Part shown: piece after piece, positions 1 through 9,253 of the stretch
Position numbering within the stretch: position 1 is the stretch's first letter
Layout of the letters: each line of letters starts with the position of its first letter
Assembly: GCA_036725345.1 (NCBI GenBank)
Contig: DAIMEJ010000003.1
Span: 124,001-188,000, forward strand
Length of the DNA: 64,000 nucleotides
Direction: 5' to 3'
DNA from: JAPLJU01 sp036725345
GTDB lineage: Bacteria > Desulfobacterota > Syntrophia > Syntrophales > UBA2192
Notes under the pieces: generated by a model
The model's input: only the letters and a program-made list of their open reading frames with translations
The model's database searches: none
Told to the model about the DNA's origin: nothing
Program-made: the position numbers and the translations under genes

Positions 1-2
1 CG

Positions 3-962
3 TCTATTGTCTCCTTTGGGTTTGTATGTTGTGCTACATACAGCTTAATCCACCACGATTTCTTTGGTGTTTTTGGCTGGCTTTCTCAAGCCATTTTTGC
101 ATGGGGGGTTTTTTACGGCAACTATCTCACTTCGACCTACCGCACCCTCCATCATTTTGTTAGCCTGGCAAGGATCCAGGTGGCCCAGTCGGGGCTGACT
201 TTCGGCATGGTCTTCCTCTTGCCGTTCCTGAGGTTCTATGGCCTCTGCGCGCGCGTGGCCTTCCCGTCTTTCCTAGCAGTCTGGCTTTACCACAGAAACA
301 GGCCACTCAGGGTAAGCTATCGCTTCGATACCGAAGCCCTAAAGGAGCTTATCAAGATAGGACTTCCTTTCAGTTTCTGGGGTAACCTTTATACATCCTT
401 CTGGACTGCAACCGAAAGCGCCCTGGTGCTCTCCCTGAGCGGTGTATCTGCCCTGGGGCTCTTTACGATAGCAGCCGTCATGAGGGGTGCGGTAAACACC
501 CTGCCTGCGGCTATAGGGCAGGTCCTGATGCCGCGCGTTGTCACTGACCTCGCACGGGATGGGAGCGTGCGCAAAGCCAACGCACGGATCACTTGGGTGA
601 CTGCAGGGCTCACTGGAATCATGATCCTGCTTGCTTTCTCAGGTTCATTTCTGTTGGATATTTTCGTTCCATTTGCCATTCCAAAATATGTTGACGGTAT
701 TCCGGTGATGAAGGTTTGCCTCTGGTTTTCCGTTGTGCAGGCAGCATTTTTGCCGATGAATACCCTTTTTGCCACAGGCAGGCCGTGGCTCTATGGTCGT
801 AGCGTTATCGCGGGATTGGTTGTTTTCCCTTTAGCGACCTATTTATTGTTGCCCGCGATTGGCGGGCTTCTCGCGGTCGCAGTGGGGTCTCTACTAGGCC
901 GCGCCGCCAGAACCATGGCAGCGTATGTGGATCTGGTCCTTTTGACGAGGCGTGAGTTGTAA
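3..962 (+). CDS. Polysaccharide flippase, Wzx/MATE-like (5' partial)
   Basis: This is the C-terminal part of a multi-spanning membrane protein that probably flips lipid-linked oligosaccharide units across the inner membrane. The frame is open from base 3, so the gene begins left of the window; the GTG at 180 is internal. Hydrophobic segments alternate with short charged loops, as in the C-terminal half of oligosaccharide flippases (for example around 'GLPFSFWGNLYTSF' and the 'ALGLFTIAAVMRGAV' helix). The TAA stop shares one base with the ATG of the next gene, which implies translational coupling. The assignment rests on topology and on the polysaccharide neighbourhood; the substrate is unknown. 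Confidence 0.75.
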   Translation, partial: SIVSFGFVCCATYSLIHHDFFGVFGWLSQAIFAWGVFYGNYLTSTYRTLHHFVSLARIQVAQSGLTFGMVFLLPFLRFYGLCARVAFPSFLAVWLYHRNRPLRVSYRFDTEALKELIKIGLPFSFWGNLYTSFWTATESALVLSLSGVSALGLFTIAAVMRGAVNTLPAAIGQVLMPRVVTDLARDGSVRKANARITWVTAGLTGIMILLAFSGSFLLDIFVPFAIPKYVDGIPVMKVCLWFSVVQAAFLPMNTLFATGRPWLYGRSVIAGLVVFPLATYLLLPAIGGLLAVAVGSLLGRAARTMAAYVDLVLLTRREL

Positions 963-2449
963 TGTTTGAGAATGAACGGGTTGTTCAAGCGGTGAGTGAT
1001 CCTTCAAGCATCACATGTGATACACCCGCCTCCGATTTCCGGGAGGTTGAGGGAAAGAAACCCGTCATTGCGTTTTTCCTGGGTATGGCAATCATTGCCG
1101 CATCCATCTTGCTCGGTAAGTCATACACGTTCTTTATTTCTTTCCTCGTTTTTTCGTTTATTATGACCTGGCTTTGGAGGAAATCTCCCTATCCCTGGAT
1201 TTTCCTGGTCTCGATTTCGGCGGCGGTTCCCATTGCTGTGTCCAGATATCAGTTCACCTGCAATCTCATATTTGCCCTCTGGTTTGCAGTTTTCAGCCCG
1301 CGGTATTTGTTCAGGCTTCCCAAATGGATTTACGTGCCGGCTATTCTGGCGGTGCTTGGAATTCTTACAAGTTCGATAAACTGGGTGTCCGGCGATGTCG
1401 CGCGCAGTTTTGGGCGGCAAGGAACATTAGCATATAATTTATTTTTTGCGCCCTTCCTGTTGTTGCCTGCGGTCTACCTGAGAGTGGGGGAGAGTCGGGA
1501 TCACTTGGCGAACCTCAAGGGCCTGTTGTTTTGCCTGATCCTTCCGTCGACATTGATACTGATATCAACAAAATTGTTCGGAACCGTGGCTAACGCGTGG
1601 GAAGCCTCATTGCACATTGATAGCCTCCCCGAAGGGTTCCTCGTATATAAATTAGGCAGGGTTTTTGTCAGTTTCGTGAGAACGGATGTTGGATTTATAC
1701 TGGCAGCCCTCATTTGCGCGTCAACCGCGGTGACTATCTCCCAGGTTAAGGGCACGTACAGGTTACTCGCGGGTGCGTGTTTGTCTTCGAACGTGTTTCT
1801 TCTTCTGGCAACTGGCAGTTTCGGAAGCATTTTTGCGTGCCTTTGCGGCTTGGCGGTCATATTTTTCAGTCAATTTCGTAAGGTCAATATGACAAAAGCT
1901 CTCGTATCGGCAGTTGCCATTTTCTGCATGGTGTTATTGATATATGGGCTGTCCCCACGGAGCACAAAGCAATACCTGGAAAAACGTTACGAGCACCGTA
2001 TTGTGAAAGCGGATACAGATAGAATTGGGCTATGGATGCGTGCCATGGAACAAATCTTTCGTCACCCCGAAGGCGTCGGCATGACTATGAAGGCTGGCGA
2101 CAAGGTCAAAACTTTTATTCATAACGAATACCTTGTTTACGCTGTAAGTTATGGCCTTATCGGTGGACTCGCCTATGCTTATCTCGTTGTGGGTCTGCTG
2201 ATTTCCTTCTTTCGTGTGAGAAAGGGCAGAATTAATGACCCTGCCGCGCTCGCCGTGTACCTTGCCGGGCTCGGAGTTATTGTTGCGATCTCCGTAAACT
2301 TCATGACCGATCACATGAATGCCAACAGGTGGTACTTCAACGTCATATGGTCTGTAATCTGGTACAGTTACTTCTGCAGCCATGCCGTGCACAAGGAAAC
2401 TGTCCCGGAGGGGATGATAGGCGAAACTGAAATCACAGGAGCAGAGTAA
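962..2449 (+). CDS. O-antigen ligase/polymerase-like membrane protein
   Basis: A 495-aa polytopic membrane protein with about ten or more hydrophobic helices and a large periplasmic loop in its second half. That loop carries the 'FIHNEYLVYAVSYGLIGG' region, typical of the Wzy/WaaL-C family, which joins or polymerises undecaprenyl-linked glycans at the periplasmic face. It overlaps the flippase stop by one base (TAATG) and is probably co-transcribed. The position between a flippase and glycosyltransferases suits a Wzy polymerase or an O-glycan ligase. Sequence alone cannot separate these two roles. Confidence 0.75.
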   Translation: MFENERVVQAVSDPSSITCDTPASDFREVEGKKPVIAFFLGMAIIAASILLGKSYTFFISFLVFSFIMTWLWRKSPYPWIFLVSISAAVPIAVSRYQFTCNLIFALWFAVFSPRYLFRLPKWIYVPAILAVLGILTSSINWVSGDVARSFGRQGTLAYNLFFAPFLLLPAVYLRVGESRDHLANLKGLLFCLILPSTLILISTKLFGTVANAWEASLHIDSLPEGFLVYKLGRVFVSFVRTDVGFILAALICASTAVTISQVKGTYRLLAGACLSSNVFLLLATGSFGSIFACLCGLAVIFFSQFRKVNMTKALVSAVAIFCMVLLIYGLSPRSTKQYLEKRYEHRIVKADTDRIGLWMRAMEQIFRHPEGVGMTMKAGDKVKTFIHNEYLVYAVSYGLIGGLAYAYLVVGLLISFFRVRKGRINDPAALAVYLAGLGVIVAISVNFMTDHMNANRWYFNVIWSVIWYSYFCSHAVHKETVPEGMIGETEITGAE

Positions 2450-2603
2450 TCTAACGAGAAGTTCCGTACCAGCCTGAAAGTAAATGCTTGAATACAAACT
2501 AGGGGTTCATGACAGATAAGTCGATAATTACAGTGGTAACTGAAGCTTTTAATCTCCGGATTCAGTAAGAAGAAATATTTCGTCATCGAGGTTTGAGAAT
2601 AAT

Positions 2604-4373
2604 ATGAGGAAATTATTATTGATATTAGGAATATTTTTGTGGGCTTCGCAGGTCTGGGGGGCAACGTACTACATGAGGGCTGATGGTACGGCTTCGAACA
2701 AGGCAGCAGCAACGTCCTGTTCTTCCGCATCAACGGCTATGTCGGTTGCTACGCATAACTCTCAAATATTTTCGCCGGATGATGTTATTTGTTTATGCGA
2801 TGATGGCGGTGTCTATAAGACCAGCATAATTGTCCCGTCCACCGGCACGAGGGGACATCCCATCGTTTATCGAAACGCAAATGGCAAAACCCCAGTCATA
2901 GATGTCAGTTATCTCGACTCATCTTCAGGCTGGACGGATCTGGGTACTGGGATATACACGAAACAATTATCGGTTCGTCCCTGGGTTATGTGGGAGAACG
3001 ACGTGCCGCTTAAAGTCGCTTCGTCAACGGTTTGTTCTGATGGAAACTGGTTTGGTTATAACAACAGCCAGGGATTAACCTATTATAAACCTACTTCTGG
3101 AACACCAGCAAAGCACAGCCTTAGATTTGTACACGGCACTACTCCTGCCGGGATGGACATACGAAACAAAAGTTACCTTACGATTTACGGTTTAACTTTC
3201 AACAGGTGCTGGTATGGAATACGACACGGCTCAGACAAAACGAATGCCAACGTAGATATATCCGGCCTTTCAATACACGATAATAATTTCAACAAGGTAT
3301 ATTGGGCAATATATGGTGATATTCTTAATGACCGTGTTGAGTCAGATGTGACCATTTACAACAATCTGATTGATTACTGCAATTGTGGAATAAGCGCATG
3401 GTCAGGCAGCAAGAACAATAAAACAAAGCTACAGTATAATAAAAATTTTTCAATTACAAACAATACTATCATCAACCATGCTGCCATAAGCGATTCAATG
3501 ACCTGGGCAGACGCATTGATGAATTTATACTGGTTTTCTGATCATGAGGGCATATCGTTTCAGGATGTCCAGAATAGCACAATCGCAGACAATAAAATTA
3601 CCGTAAGTTATTCGCAAAATTTTTCATTGGGGAGTCAGTATGCTACGAGGGGAATTTATATTTACCAAAACACTTCCGCAAGAGCAACTTCGGGGAACAA
3701 AATACTAAGGAATAAACTTACAGGGCATTTTAGCCCTGCAATATATATGTCAGGCTATGGGGCCTCCGGTTATGAAAACAATATCATCGCCTATAATGTA
3801 ATGAGTTATTCTGAAGCATATAATGTTCAATCATTTTTTAGTGTCAATTTTGAGGATGCTAATACTCTTACGGGAACCAATTACTTTGCAAATAACACGA
3901 TATATGCGGCTAGTAATATTGGTGCTTGCTTTAGAATGCCAAACAAACTGACGGGGACTTGGATTGTTAGAAATAATATCATGCGATCTGGCGGTAGTTA
4001 TGTAAATATCAGTAGCTATCAGGATTCTGGAACACTGACATTCGACCATAATTTATATTACGGCAAACCTGATCAATGGGGCTTTCAAATTGGTGTAACG
4101 GGAATGACATTTATTACCTGGAAAAACCGTGGATACGATTTGGTTGGTTCACGTATTGCTGATCCACTTTTCACCAATGCACCAAGGGGAATTTTTACCA
4201 TAAACTCTTCATCGCCTGCAAAATGGGCTGGTGTTAATTTGGGGCTGTCAACTGACTATGCCGGCAAGCCGGTGCACAACCCACCAAGCATCGGGGCTTA
4301 TGAATATGTTGAATCAAAGACCGGCAGCAGTTCTCTCCGGGCGCCCACAGGATTCAGGCGCGGCACTCAATAA
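2604..4373 (+). CDS. Secreted right-handed parallel beta-helix protein
   Basis: A 589-aa protein with a clear Sec signal peptide (MRKLLLILGIFLWASQVWGA). It is rich in Asn, Ser, Thr and Tyr, with recurring 'NN.I....GI' type rungs, as in PbH1 beta-helix proteins (polysaccharide lyase or epimerase folds). In exopolysaccharide loci such proteins often cut or modify the exported glycan. No catalytic residues can be assigned with confidence. The C-terminus ends in a Ser/Arg-rich tail without a PEP/VPLPA motif. The gene is visibly AT-richer than its downstream neighbours, and 155 bp of non-coding DNA precede it, so separate acquisition is possible. Confidence 0.75.
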   Translation: MRKLLLILGIFLWASQVWGATYYMRADGTASNKAAATSCSSASTAMSVATHNSQIFSPDDVICLCDDGGVYKTSIIVPSTGTRGHPIVYRNANGKTPVIDVSYLDSSSGWTDLGTGIYTKQLSVRPWVMWENDVPLKVASSTVCSDGNWFGYNNSQGLTYYKPTSGTPAKHSLRFVHGTTPAGMDIRNKSYLTIYGLTFNRCWYGIRHGSDKTNANVDISGLSIHDNNFNKVYWAIYGDILNDRVESDVTIYNNLIDYCNCGISAWSGSKNNKTKLQYNKNFSITNNTIINHAAISDSMTWADALMNLYWFSDHEGISFQDVQNSTIADNKITVSYSQNFSLGSQYATRGIYIYQNTSARATSGNKILRNKLTGHFSPAIYMSGYGASGYENNIIAYNVMSYSEAYNVQSFFSVNFEDANTLTGTNYFANNTIYAASNIGACFRMPNKLTGTWIVRNNIMRSGGSYVNISSYQDSGTLTFDHNLYYGKPDQWGFQIGVTGMTFITWKNRGYDLVGSRIADPLFTNAPRGIFTINSSSPAKWAGVNLGLSTDYAGKPVHNPPSIGAYEYVESKTGSSSLRAPTGFRRGTQ

Positions 4374-4550
4374 CCAGATAAAAAATTTTCAAAATCAAAA
4401 ATAAAGCCCTCCATTTCATCTTAATCCCCGTTAATCGGAAGCCGTTATGATGTGTCTTCACGGGTTGAATTTCCGGTCTGATAACGGAGATCTTGACGTT
4501 CCCCTCTATTCAATAGGCAGTTCTTCTCGCCGTTTCAGCTACAGGGTGGC

Positions 4551-5504
4551 GTGAAGGTAATGAGAGTACTCGTAACAACTAATCTCTATCCGACTGATAT
4601 CAGGCCGACCCGGGGCATGTTTGTCAAGGAACAGGTCGAGTCACTACGGGAATGCTACCCTGATCTGGTAATAGACGTACGCGTAATTGAAGGGGAAAGA
4701 CCAAGATGGCCGTATCTGAGAGAGATACCGCTTCTGCCTGCCATCGTTAAAAAGGGGGGGTATGACATTGTCCATGCTCATTTCGGGTTGACCCTAATTT
4801 CTACCCTCTTCGTCCGTGCTCCCGTGGTTGTCACATTTCATGGTTCGGATCTGTTGGTGAATCCGACCAAGCACATCTCAAGACTGTTAGCGCCTAGAAC
4901 ATCAAAAGTAATCGTCGTCTCTCCGAAGCTCAGAGAGTCTCTCGGATATGGCGAGGTGGTTCCGTGCGGTATCCGAGTGCAGGATTTCGCACTGCCATCG
5001 TCTTATGATAGCAAGCCGATTCCGAGAATACCTGGCGAACTCAAAGTATTGTTTCCATCCAACCCCGTAAACAGATTAAAAGACTATGGCCTCTTTAAGG
5101 CTGCCTGTCAGGAACTGGAAAGGAGAGGGAATAAAGTAGAGGAAGTTCATCTGGTGAACATAGACCGCGCAAAGGTTCCGGAAGTATATTGGAACTGCGA
5201 CGTTATGCTTCTCACATCTTTATCCGAGGGATCTCCCACCGTCATAAAAGAAGCCATAGCGGCAAAACTACCGTTTGTTTCCGTCGATGTGGGTGACGTA
5301 AAGGAGTGGGCGGAGTTAGTGGAGTTTGGAGTAGTTGTGCCGGACAGGGACCCGAAGACCATCGCAGATGCGGTGACTGCTCTTTTGACCCGAATAAAAC
5401 ACCGCACTTCCCTGGATAACAGCAAGTGCCTCGAGATGATGGATATTGCGAACGCAGCGAAAAGGATCAGGCGTGCGTATGATGATCTTTTGGGGAAGCA
5501 TTGA
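4551..5504 (+). CDS. Glycosyltransferase family 4
   Basis: A 317-aa GT-B glycosyltransferase that probably transfers a nucleotide-activated sugar to the growing lipid-linked repeat unit at the cytoplasmic face. The N-terminal Rossmann half contains 'VVTFHGSDLL'; the C-terminal half carries the GT4 signature 'LSEGSPTVIKEA' with the conserved EX7E spacing. It is shorter than most family members (usually about 370-400 aa), mainly in the N-terminal half. The listed start is GTG at 4551; an in-frame ATG at 4560 is equally plausible. It ends six bases before the next gene, so the two are probably one transcript. Confidence 0.85.
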   Translation: MKVMRVLVTTNLYPTDIRPTRGMFVKEQVESLRECYPDLVIDVRVIEGERPRWPYLREIPLLPAIVKKGGYDIVHAHFGLTLISTLFVRAPVVVTFHGSDLLVNPTKHISRLLAPRTSKVIVVSPKLRESLGYGEVVPCGIRVQDFALPSSYDSKPIPRIPGELKVLFPSNPVNRLKDYGLFKAACQELERRGNKVEEVHLVNIDRAKVPEVYWNCDVMLLTSLSEGSPTVIKEAIAAKLPFVSVDVGDVKEWAELVEFGVVVPDRDPKTIADAVTALLTRIKHRTSLDNSKCLEMMDIANAAKRIRRAYDDLLGKH

Positions 5505-5510
5505 TTTACA

Positions 5511-6236
5511 ATGTCAAGGACTGAAAAATATAGGCTGCTTGGTTGCCCCTGCATACCTGTAGGTTCTGTAAATGCCGCGCATAGGTTGATCACCGAGGCG
5601 GTAAACAAGGATGGCTATGGATATTCCGTTGCCATCAATGCCGAAAAAATCATGCGCTACAGGCGTGATGCTGAGCTAAGCGAAGCGATTGAACAGTCTT
5701 CATTCCCTTACCCGGACGGGGCTGGAGCAGTCCTGGCCTTGAAATGGTTATACGGGGAAAAAAGTGTAAAGCTGGATCTGCCAAAAACTGCACTTGATCT
5801 TGCCAATGCCAACAGGTGGAGGCTTTTTGTCCTGGGAGCCGAGGAAGAAGTGAACAGGATAGCTTACGATACAATTAAACAACGTTATCCCGGCATTCAA
5901 CTGGTTGGCCGCCTTAATGGCTTTGAAGGTGAAGAAAAAATACTAGATGTGATTAAGACAGCTTCTCCTCAACTGACACTGGCGGGCTTGGGTTCGCCAA
6001 AGCAGGAGTTGCTGGCCTGTAAAATGAAAAATATGCTTGATCACACCTTTATGATCGGCTGCGGTGGTGCATTAGATGTATTGGCGGGCAGGGCGAGGCG
6101 GGCGCCGGATTTCATGGTAAACAATAACCTTGAGTGGTTGTACAGACTATACAAACAACCATCACGCTGGAAGAGGCAGTTGCAGCTTGTTAATTTCTTA
6201 GTGTATTTGATAGTTGAGAAATTTCGTCGGCTATAA
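5511..6236 (+). CDS. WecG/TagA/CpsF family glycosyltransferase (GT26)
   Basis: A 241-aa GT26 enzyme. Members add N-acetylmannosamine(uronic acid) or a related sugar to undecaprenyl-PP-GlcNAc. Family motifs are visible in order: 'AINAEKIMRYRRD' near residue 45, 'PDGAGAV' near 65, and 'GLGSPKQE' near 165. The length is typical. It lies six bases after the GT4 gene. The next gene downstream is a remnant of wecB, the enzyme that makes UDP-ManNAc, a likely donor precursor for GT26 enzymes, so the local pathway may have lost one step or now draws on another wecB copy. Confidence 0.88.
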   Translation: MSRTEKYRLLGCPCIPVGSVNAAHRLITEAVNKDGYGYSVAINAEKIMRYRRDAELSEAIEQSSFPYPDGAGAVLALKWLYGEKSVKLDLPKTALDLANANRWRLFVLGAEEEVNRIAYDTIKQRYPGIQLVGRLNGFEGEEKILDVIKTASPQLTLAGLGSPKQELLACKMKNMLDHTFMIGCGGALDVLAGRARRAPDFMVNNNLEWLYRLYKQPSRWKRQLQLVNFLVYLIVEKFRRL

Positions 6237-6258
6237 GCGGATTTTTTGAGACTAATCA

Positions 6259-6539
6259 ATGGCTGATCACAATCAGGTGAAAATAGCAACCATCATCGGC
6301 GCTCGGCCTCAGTTTATCAAAGCCGCCGCAGTTTCACGCTATATTGCAGAGCAATCGATCCTGTTGGTTATTTCGATATAATTGCCTTGGTAACATCAGC
6401 AAGGCTTCTTCTTACAGACTCAGGTGGAATGCAGAAGGAAGCCTATTGGATGAAGATTCCCTGTATTACGCTTCGAGATGAAACAGAATGGGCCGATTGG
6501 TTCGTAAATAAGGAGAAGTATTTTGAAAACCTTCACTGA
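6259..6539 (+). pseudogene. wecB: wecB remnant (UDP-GlcNAc 2-epimerase) with large internal deletion
   Basis: Only the two ends of a UDP-N-acetylglucosamine 2-epimerase remain. From ATG 6259 the reading gives 'KIATIIGARPQFIKAAA', the family's N-terminal nucleotide-binding start, and stops at 6379. From about 6354, in another frame, the sequence reads 'IDPVGYFDIIAL', then 'TDSGGMQKEAY' and 'CITLRDETEW', the C-terminal signature, ending at TGA 6537-6539. About 250 central codons are missing and the frame changes at the junction near 6353. The remnant's tail overlaps the first 17 bases of the exosortase gene. It cannot encode an active enzyme. Confidence 0.9.
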
Positions 6540-8088
6540 TATGAAACCGCAGGGGGTTGTGAAATTTGTCCTGTATGCGGCATTGTTGGCCGGGATGTAT
6601 TATTCCGCCTATACCTGGCTCATCCAGAGAGACTGGCCGAGGGAAGACTACAACTACTGCTACCTGATCCCGCTCGTCGTCCTTTACCTGATCTGGGAGA
6701 AGAAGGATGAACTGGCGGCGGAACAGGCGGTCCCGTCGTGGGGCGGCCTTCTTTTCCTCATCCCGGGCCTCCTCCTTTTCTGGGTGGGTGAGCTGGCGGG
6801 GGAGATGTACAGCCTTTACATCTCCTCGTGGCTCGTGGCCGTGGGCATCTTCTGGATGCACATCGGGTGGCGGAAGCTGAAAGTCATCGCCTTCGCGCTC
6901 TTCATGGCCCTGACCATGTTTCCCCTGCCGAATTTCCTCAACACGAAACTCACCTTCGGCCTCAAGCTCATCTCCTCCCAGCTGGGTGTTGCCCTGATAC
7001 ACCTGTACGGCCTGTCTGCCTACCGGGAGGGGAATGTCATCGACCTGGGGTTCACGCAGCTCCAGGTTGTGGATGCCTGCAGCGGACTTCGCTACCTCTT
7101 CCCGCTCCTCGTGCTGGGCATCCTGCTGGCCTATTTCTACCGGGCGGCCCTGTGGAAGCGCCTCGTGCTGGTGCTCTCGACCATACCCCTGACGATCATC
7201 ACCAACAGCCTGCGGATCGCCCTCACGGGCATCATCTACAAGTACTGGGGCGCGGCAGCGGCCGAGGGGTTCTTCCACGGCTTCTCCGGCTGGCTCATCT
7301 TCATGTTCACCCTGGGCGTGCTGCTGGCCGAGATCTGGGTGCTCAGGCGCATCGCGCCCGGCCCGTCTGAAAGTCTCTTTGCAAGGCCCGCACCGTCACA
7401 TGCGTTGAATTCTTTGCTGCAGCCGGGAGAGGGCGGTTCGAAATCCTTCTTCTCACCGCTGCAGTTCATCGTCGCGGCGGTGCTCCTCATCCTGACACTG
7501 GGCATTTCCATGGGCGTGGAATTCAGGGAGAAGATGCCGGCAAGCAAGTCTTTCAGCCAGTTCCCGCTCACGGTCGGTTCATGGGAGGGGACACGACAGT
7601 TCATGGGGCAAGACTTAATCACGTCGCTGGACCTGAACGACTACACGAACATCGACTACAAAAATATATCGGGTCAGCGTGTCGATTTCTACGTGGCATG
7701 GTATGAAAGCCAGAGGAAGAACCAGTCGATCCACTCGCCGGAAACATGCCTGCCCGCGGGCGGGTGGCTGTTCAGGCAGGCGGGGAATGCGCAAGTCGCC
7801 CTTGCCGACGGCCGCTCGATGACGGTAAGCCGCGCCATCATGGAAAAAGGCGAGAACAAAAACCTTGTCTATTTCTGGTTCCCTGCCCGCGGCCGCGTAC
7901 TGACAAATGCCTGGGAGTTGAAGCTCTACACCTTCTGGGACGCCCTGACACGGCAGAGGACCGACGGGGCGCTGGTGCGGGTGATTACGCCGGTTTATGC
8001 GAATGAGTCACCTGAACGGGCGGAAGTCAGATTGCAACAGTTCATTAAAGAAGTTAATCCGGTGTTAAACGAATATTTGCCGAAGTAA
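6523..8088 (+). CDS. xrtD: Exosortase D with fused EpsI domain
   Basis: A 521-aa integral-membrane cysteine transpeptidase that should recognise C-terminal VPxPA-CTERM anchors and process or transfer those proteins at the inner membrane. The exosortase triad is visible: Cys186 in 'DACSGLRY', Arg231 in 'NSLRI' and His252 in 'FFHGFSG', between hydrophobic helices. From about residue 330 an EpsI domain follows, with the hallmark 'HSPETCLPAGGW'; this fused layout is typical of XrtD. The TTG start at 6523 has AAGGAG seven bases upstream; ATG 6541 is the alternative. The matching sorting signal is present in the substrate gene at 20017-20709, which supports the XrtD assignment. Confidence 0.92.
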   Translation: MKTFTDMKPQGVVKFVLYAALLAGMYYSAYTWLIQRDWPREDYNYCYLIPLVVLYLIWEKKDELAAEQAVPSWGGLLFLIPGLLLFWVGELAGEMYSLYISSWLVAVGIFWMHIGWRKLKVIAFALFMALTMFPLPNFLNTKLTFGLKLISSQLGVALIHLYGLSAYREGNVIDLGFTQLQVVDACSGLRYLFPLLVLGILLAYFYRAALWKRLVLVLSTIPLTIITNSLRIALTGIIYKYWGAAAAEGFFHGFSGWLIFMFTLGVLLAEIWVLRRIAPGPSESLFARPAPSHALNSLLQPGEGGSKSFFSPLQFIVAAVLLILTLGISMGVEFREKMPASKSFSQFPLTVGSWEGTRQFMGQDLITSLDLNDYTNIDYKNISGQRVDFYVAWYESQRKNQSIHSPETCLPAGGWLFRQAGNAQVALADGRSMTVSRAIMEKGENKNLVYFWFPARGRVLTNAWELKLYTFWDALTRQRTDGALVRVITPVYANESPERAEVRLQQFIKEVNPVLNEYLPK

Positions 8089-8317
8089 AAATTCGGTTCC
8101 ATTAGTTCTATTGGTTCGATTAGTTCTATTGGTTCATAAAAACCGTTCCATTGGTTCTGTTAGTTCTATTGGTTCTGTTGGTTCATAAAAACCGTTCGAT
8201 TGGTTCATCCGCTCACGCGGAGTTCAATGTTCGATGTTCTATGTTCAAGGTTAAATAAAAAACAGTGCTATTGGTTCTGTCCGTTCGAAGAAAAACAAGA
8301 GATAGAGAAAAAGACAA
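8089..8317. repeat. Short interspersed repeats (GTTC-type and hairpin-type)
   Basis: This non-coding stretch is built from near-tandem copies of a word close to GTTCTATTGGTTC (8097-8190, again near 8265-8290), separated by 'ATAAAAACC'. One unit begins with the small hairpin CCGCTCACGCGG (8210-8221) followed by 'AGTTCAATGTTCGATGTTC'. The same words recur in later intergenic stretches of this locus but not elsewhere in the window. Confidence 0.8.
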
Positions 8318-8692
8318 GTGGGGACGATAAAAAGGTTTGAGGATATTGAATGCTGGCAAGCGGCCAGGGCCTTGGTTGGCCGCGTCTATCTTCTGACACG
8401 GAAAGAGCAATTCAAAAAGGACTTTGAATTAGTCGGCCAGGTAAGACGCAGTGCGGTTTCGTCAATGGCGAATATCGCGGAGGGTTTCCATCGAAGCAGT
8501 AAAAAGGACTTTTTGAAATTCCTGGACTACGCACGCTCGTCGATCGCAGAGACGGTTAGCCATTGCTATGTAGCACTCGATCAGGGATATATCTCTCAAG
8601 AGGAGATGAAGGAACTCGAATTGCTGGCAGATGGGGTGTGGAAGAAGATCAACGGGTTTATTGCGTACCTGGACAGGGACCTAAAGAAATAG
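8318..8692 (+). CDS. Four-helix-bundle protein (S23/Avd-like)
   Basis: A 124-aa, nearly all-alpha protein of the family first seen as intervening-sequence proteins in 23S rRNA genes and structurally related to the Avd accessory protein of diversity-generating retroelements. Hallmarks are 'FEDIECWQAARALV' near the N-terminus and 'SSMANIAEGFHR' near residue 50. The start is GTG 8318, the only start codon before the conserved N-terminus, with a weak ribosome-binding site. No reverse transcriptase or rRNA gene is nearby; instead the ORF is embedded in short repeats on both sides. A truncated homologue lies at 11280. Its function here is unknown. Confidence 0.85.
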   Translation: MGTIKRFEDIECWQAARALVGRVYLLTRKEQFKKDFELVGQVRRSAVSSMANIAEGFHRSSKKDFLKFLDYARSSIAETVSHCYVALDQGYISQEEMKELELLADGVWKKINGFIAYLDRDLKK

Positions 8693-8780
8693 TTCCAAAT
8701 ACAGTTCTGTCAGTTCGATTCGTTCATAAAGACAGTTCTATTAGTTCGATTGGTTCTATTTGTTCTATTCGTTCAGTTTG
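8693..8780. repeat. GTTC-type short repeats
   Basis: Several copies of GTTCNATTNGTTC-like words (for example around 8700-8720 and 8735-8775) follow the S23-like gene and run into the 3' end of the PIN-domain gene on the opposite strand, whose last codons overlap the final repeat. Confidence 0.7.
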
Positions 8781-9253
8781 CTTGAAGACAGCGGGGGGTT
8801 AGGTGAAAGGTTTTCGATCAGCATTCCTTTGAGAACCTGCCCGTGGCTGAAATCCTCCGTAAGAATCTTCTCAGCGCCGGCCCTAGACGCTGACGCGACA
8901 ATCATGGCATTCCAAAACGAGAGACGGTTACGTTCTTCGATTTCAGATGCCAGGAGAATTGTTGCCGGGTCGTTTGTCTCCACTCGCCACGCGAGGTAAT
9001 TTCTTATGATGCCCCGTGCCGCAGCGGGGGAAATGGGGTGCGGGATTTTTCTCGTGACGTTCACGTAGAATTCCTGCAGTACCTGCACGCTGATAATCCC
9101 GGTTTGCTCTTCCCAGAGGCCGGCCAGGATTGATGAAGCTCTGTCGTGTTTGGTCCCGGCATCGAGACCGTGTGCGTAGATTAAAATATTGGTATCGACA
9201 AAGATCTTACCGCTTATGGAATTTCTCGCGGGCAGCCACAATGCGTCCGCCAA
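8765..9253 (-). CDS. PIN-domain toxin, VapC-like, with altered acidic site
   Basis: A 162-aa PIN-fold protein, by family an RNase toxin of a type II toxin-antitoxin pair. Conserved positions are Asp20 ('FVDTNILIY'), Glu61 ('LQEFYVN') and Asp134 ('TEDFSHG'). The third acidic position, usually SFWDA, reads 'LSFWNA', with Asn115 in place of Asp. Metal binding may therefore be weakened and the toxin attenuated. The start is ATG 9253 (TTG 9241 is possible); it overlaps the antitoxin gene by 47 bases, as is common for such pairs. The last codons run into a repeat tract, so the C-terminus may have been extended by repeat insertion. Confidence 0.82.
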   Translation of the reverse strand: MADALWLPARNSISGKIFVDTNILIYAHGLDAGTKHDRASSILAGLWEEQTGIISVQVLQEFYVNVTRKIPHPISPAAARGIIRNYLAWRVETNDPATILLASEIEERNRLSFWNAMIVASASRAGAEKILTEDFSHGQVLKGMLIENLSPNPPLSSSKLNE

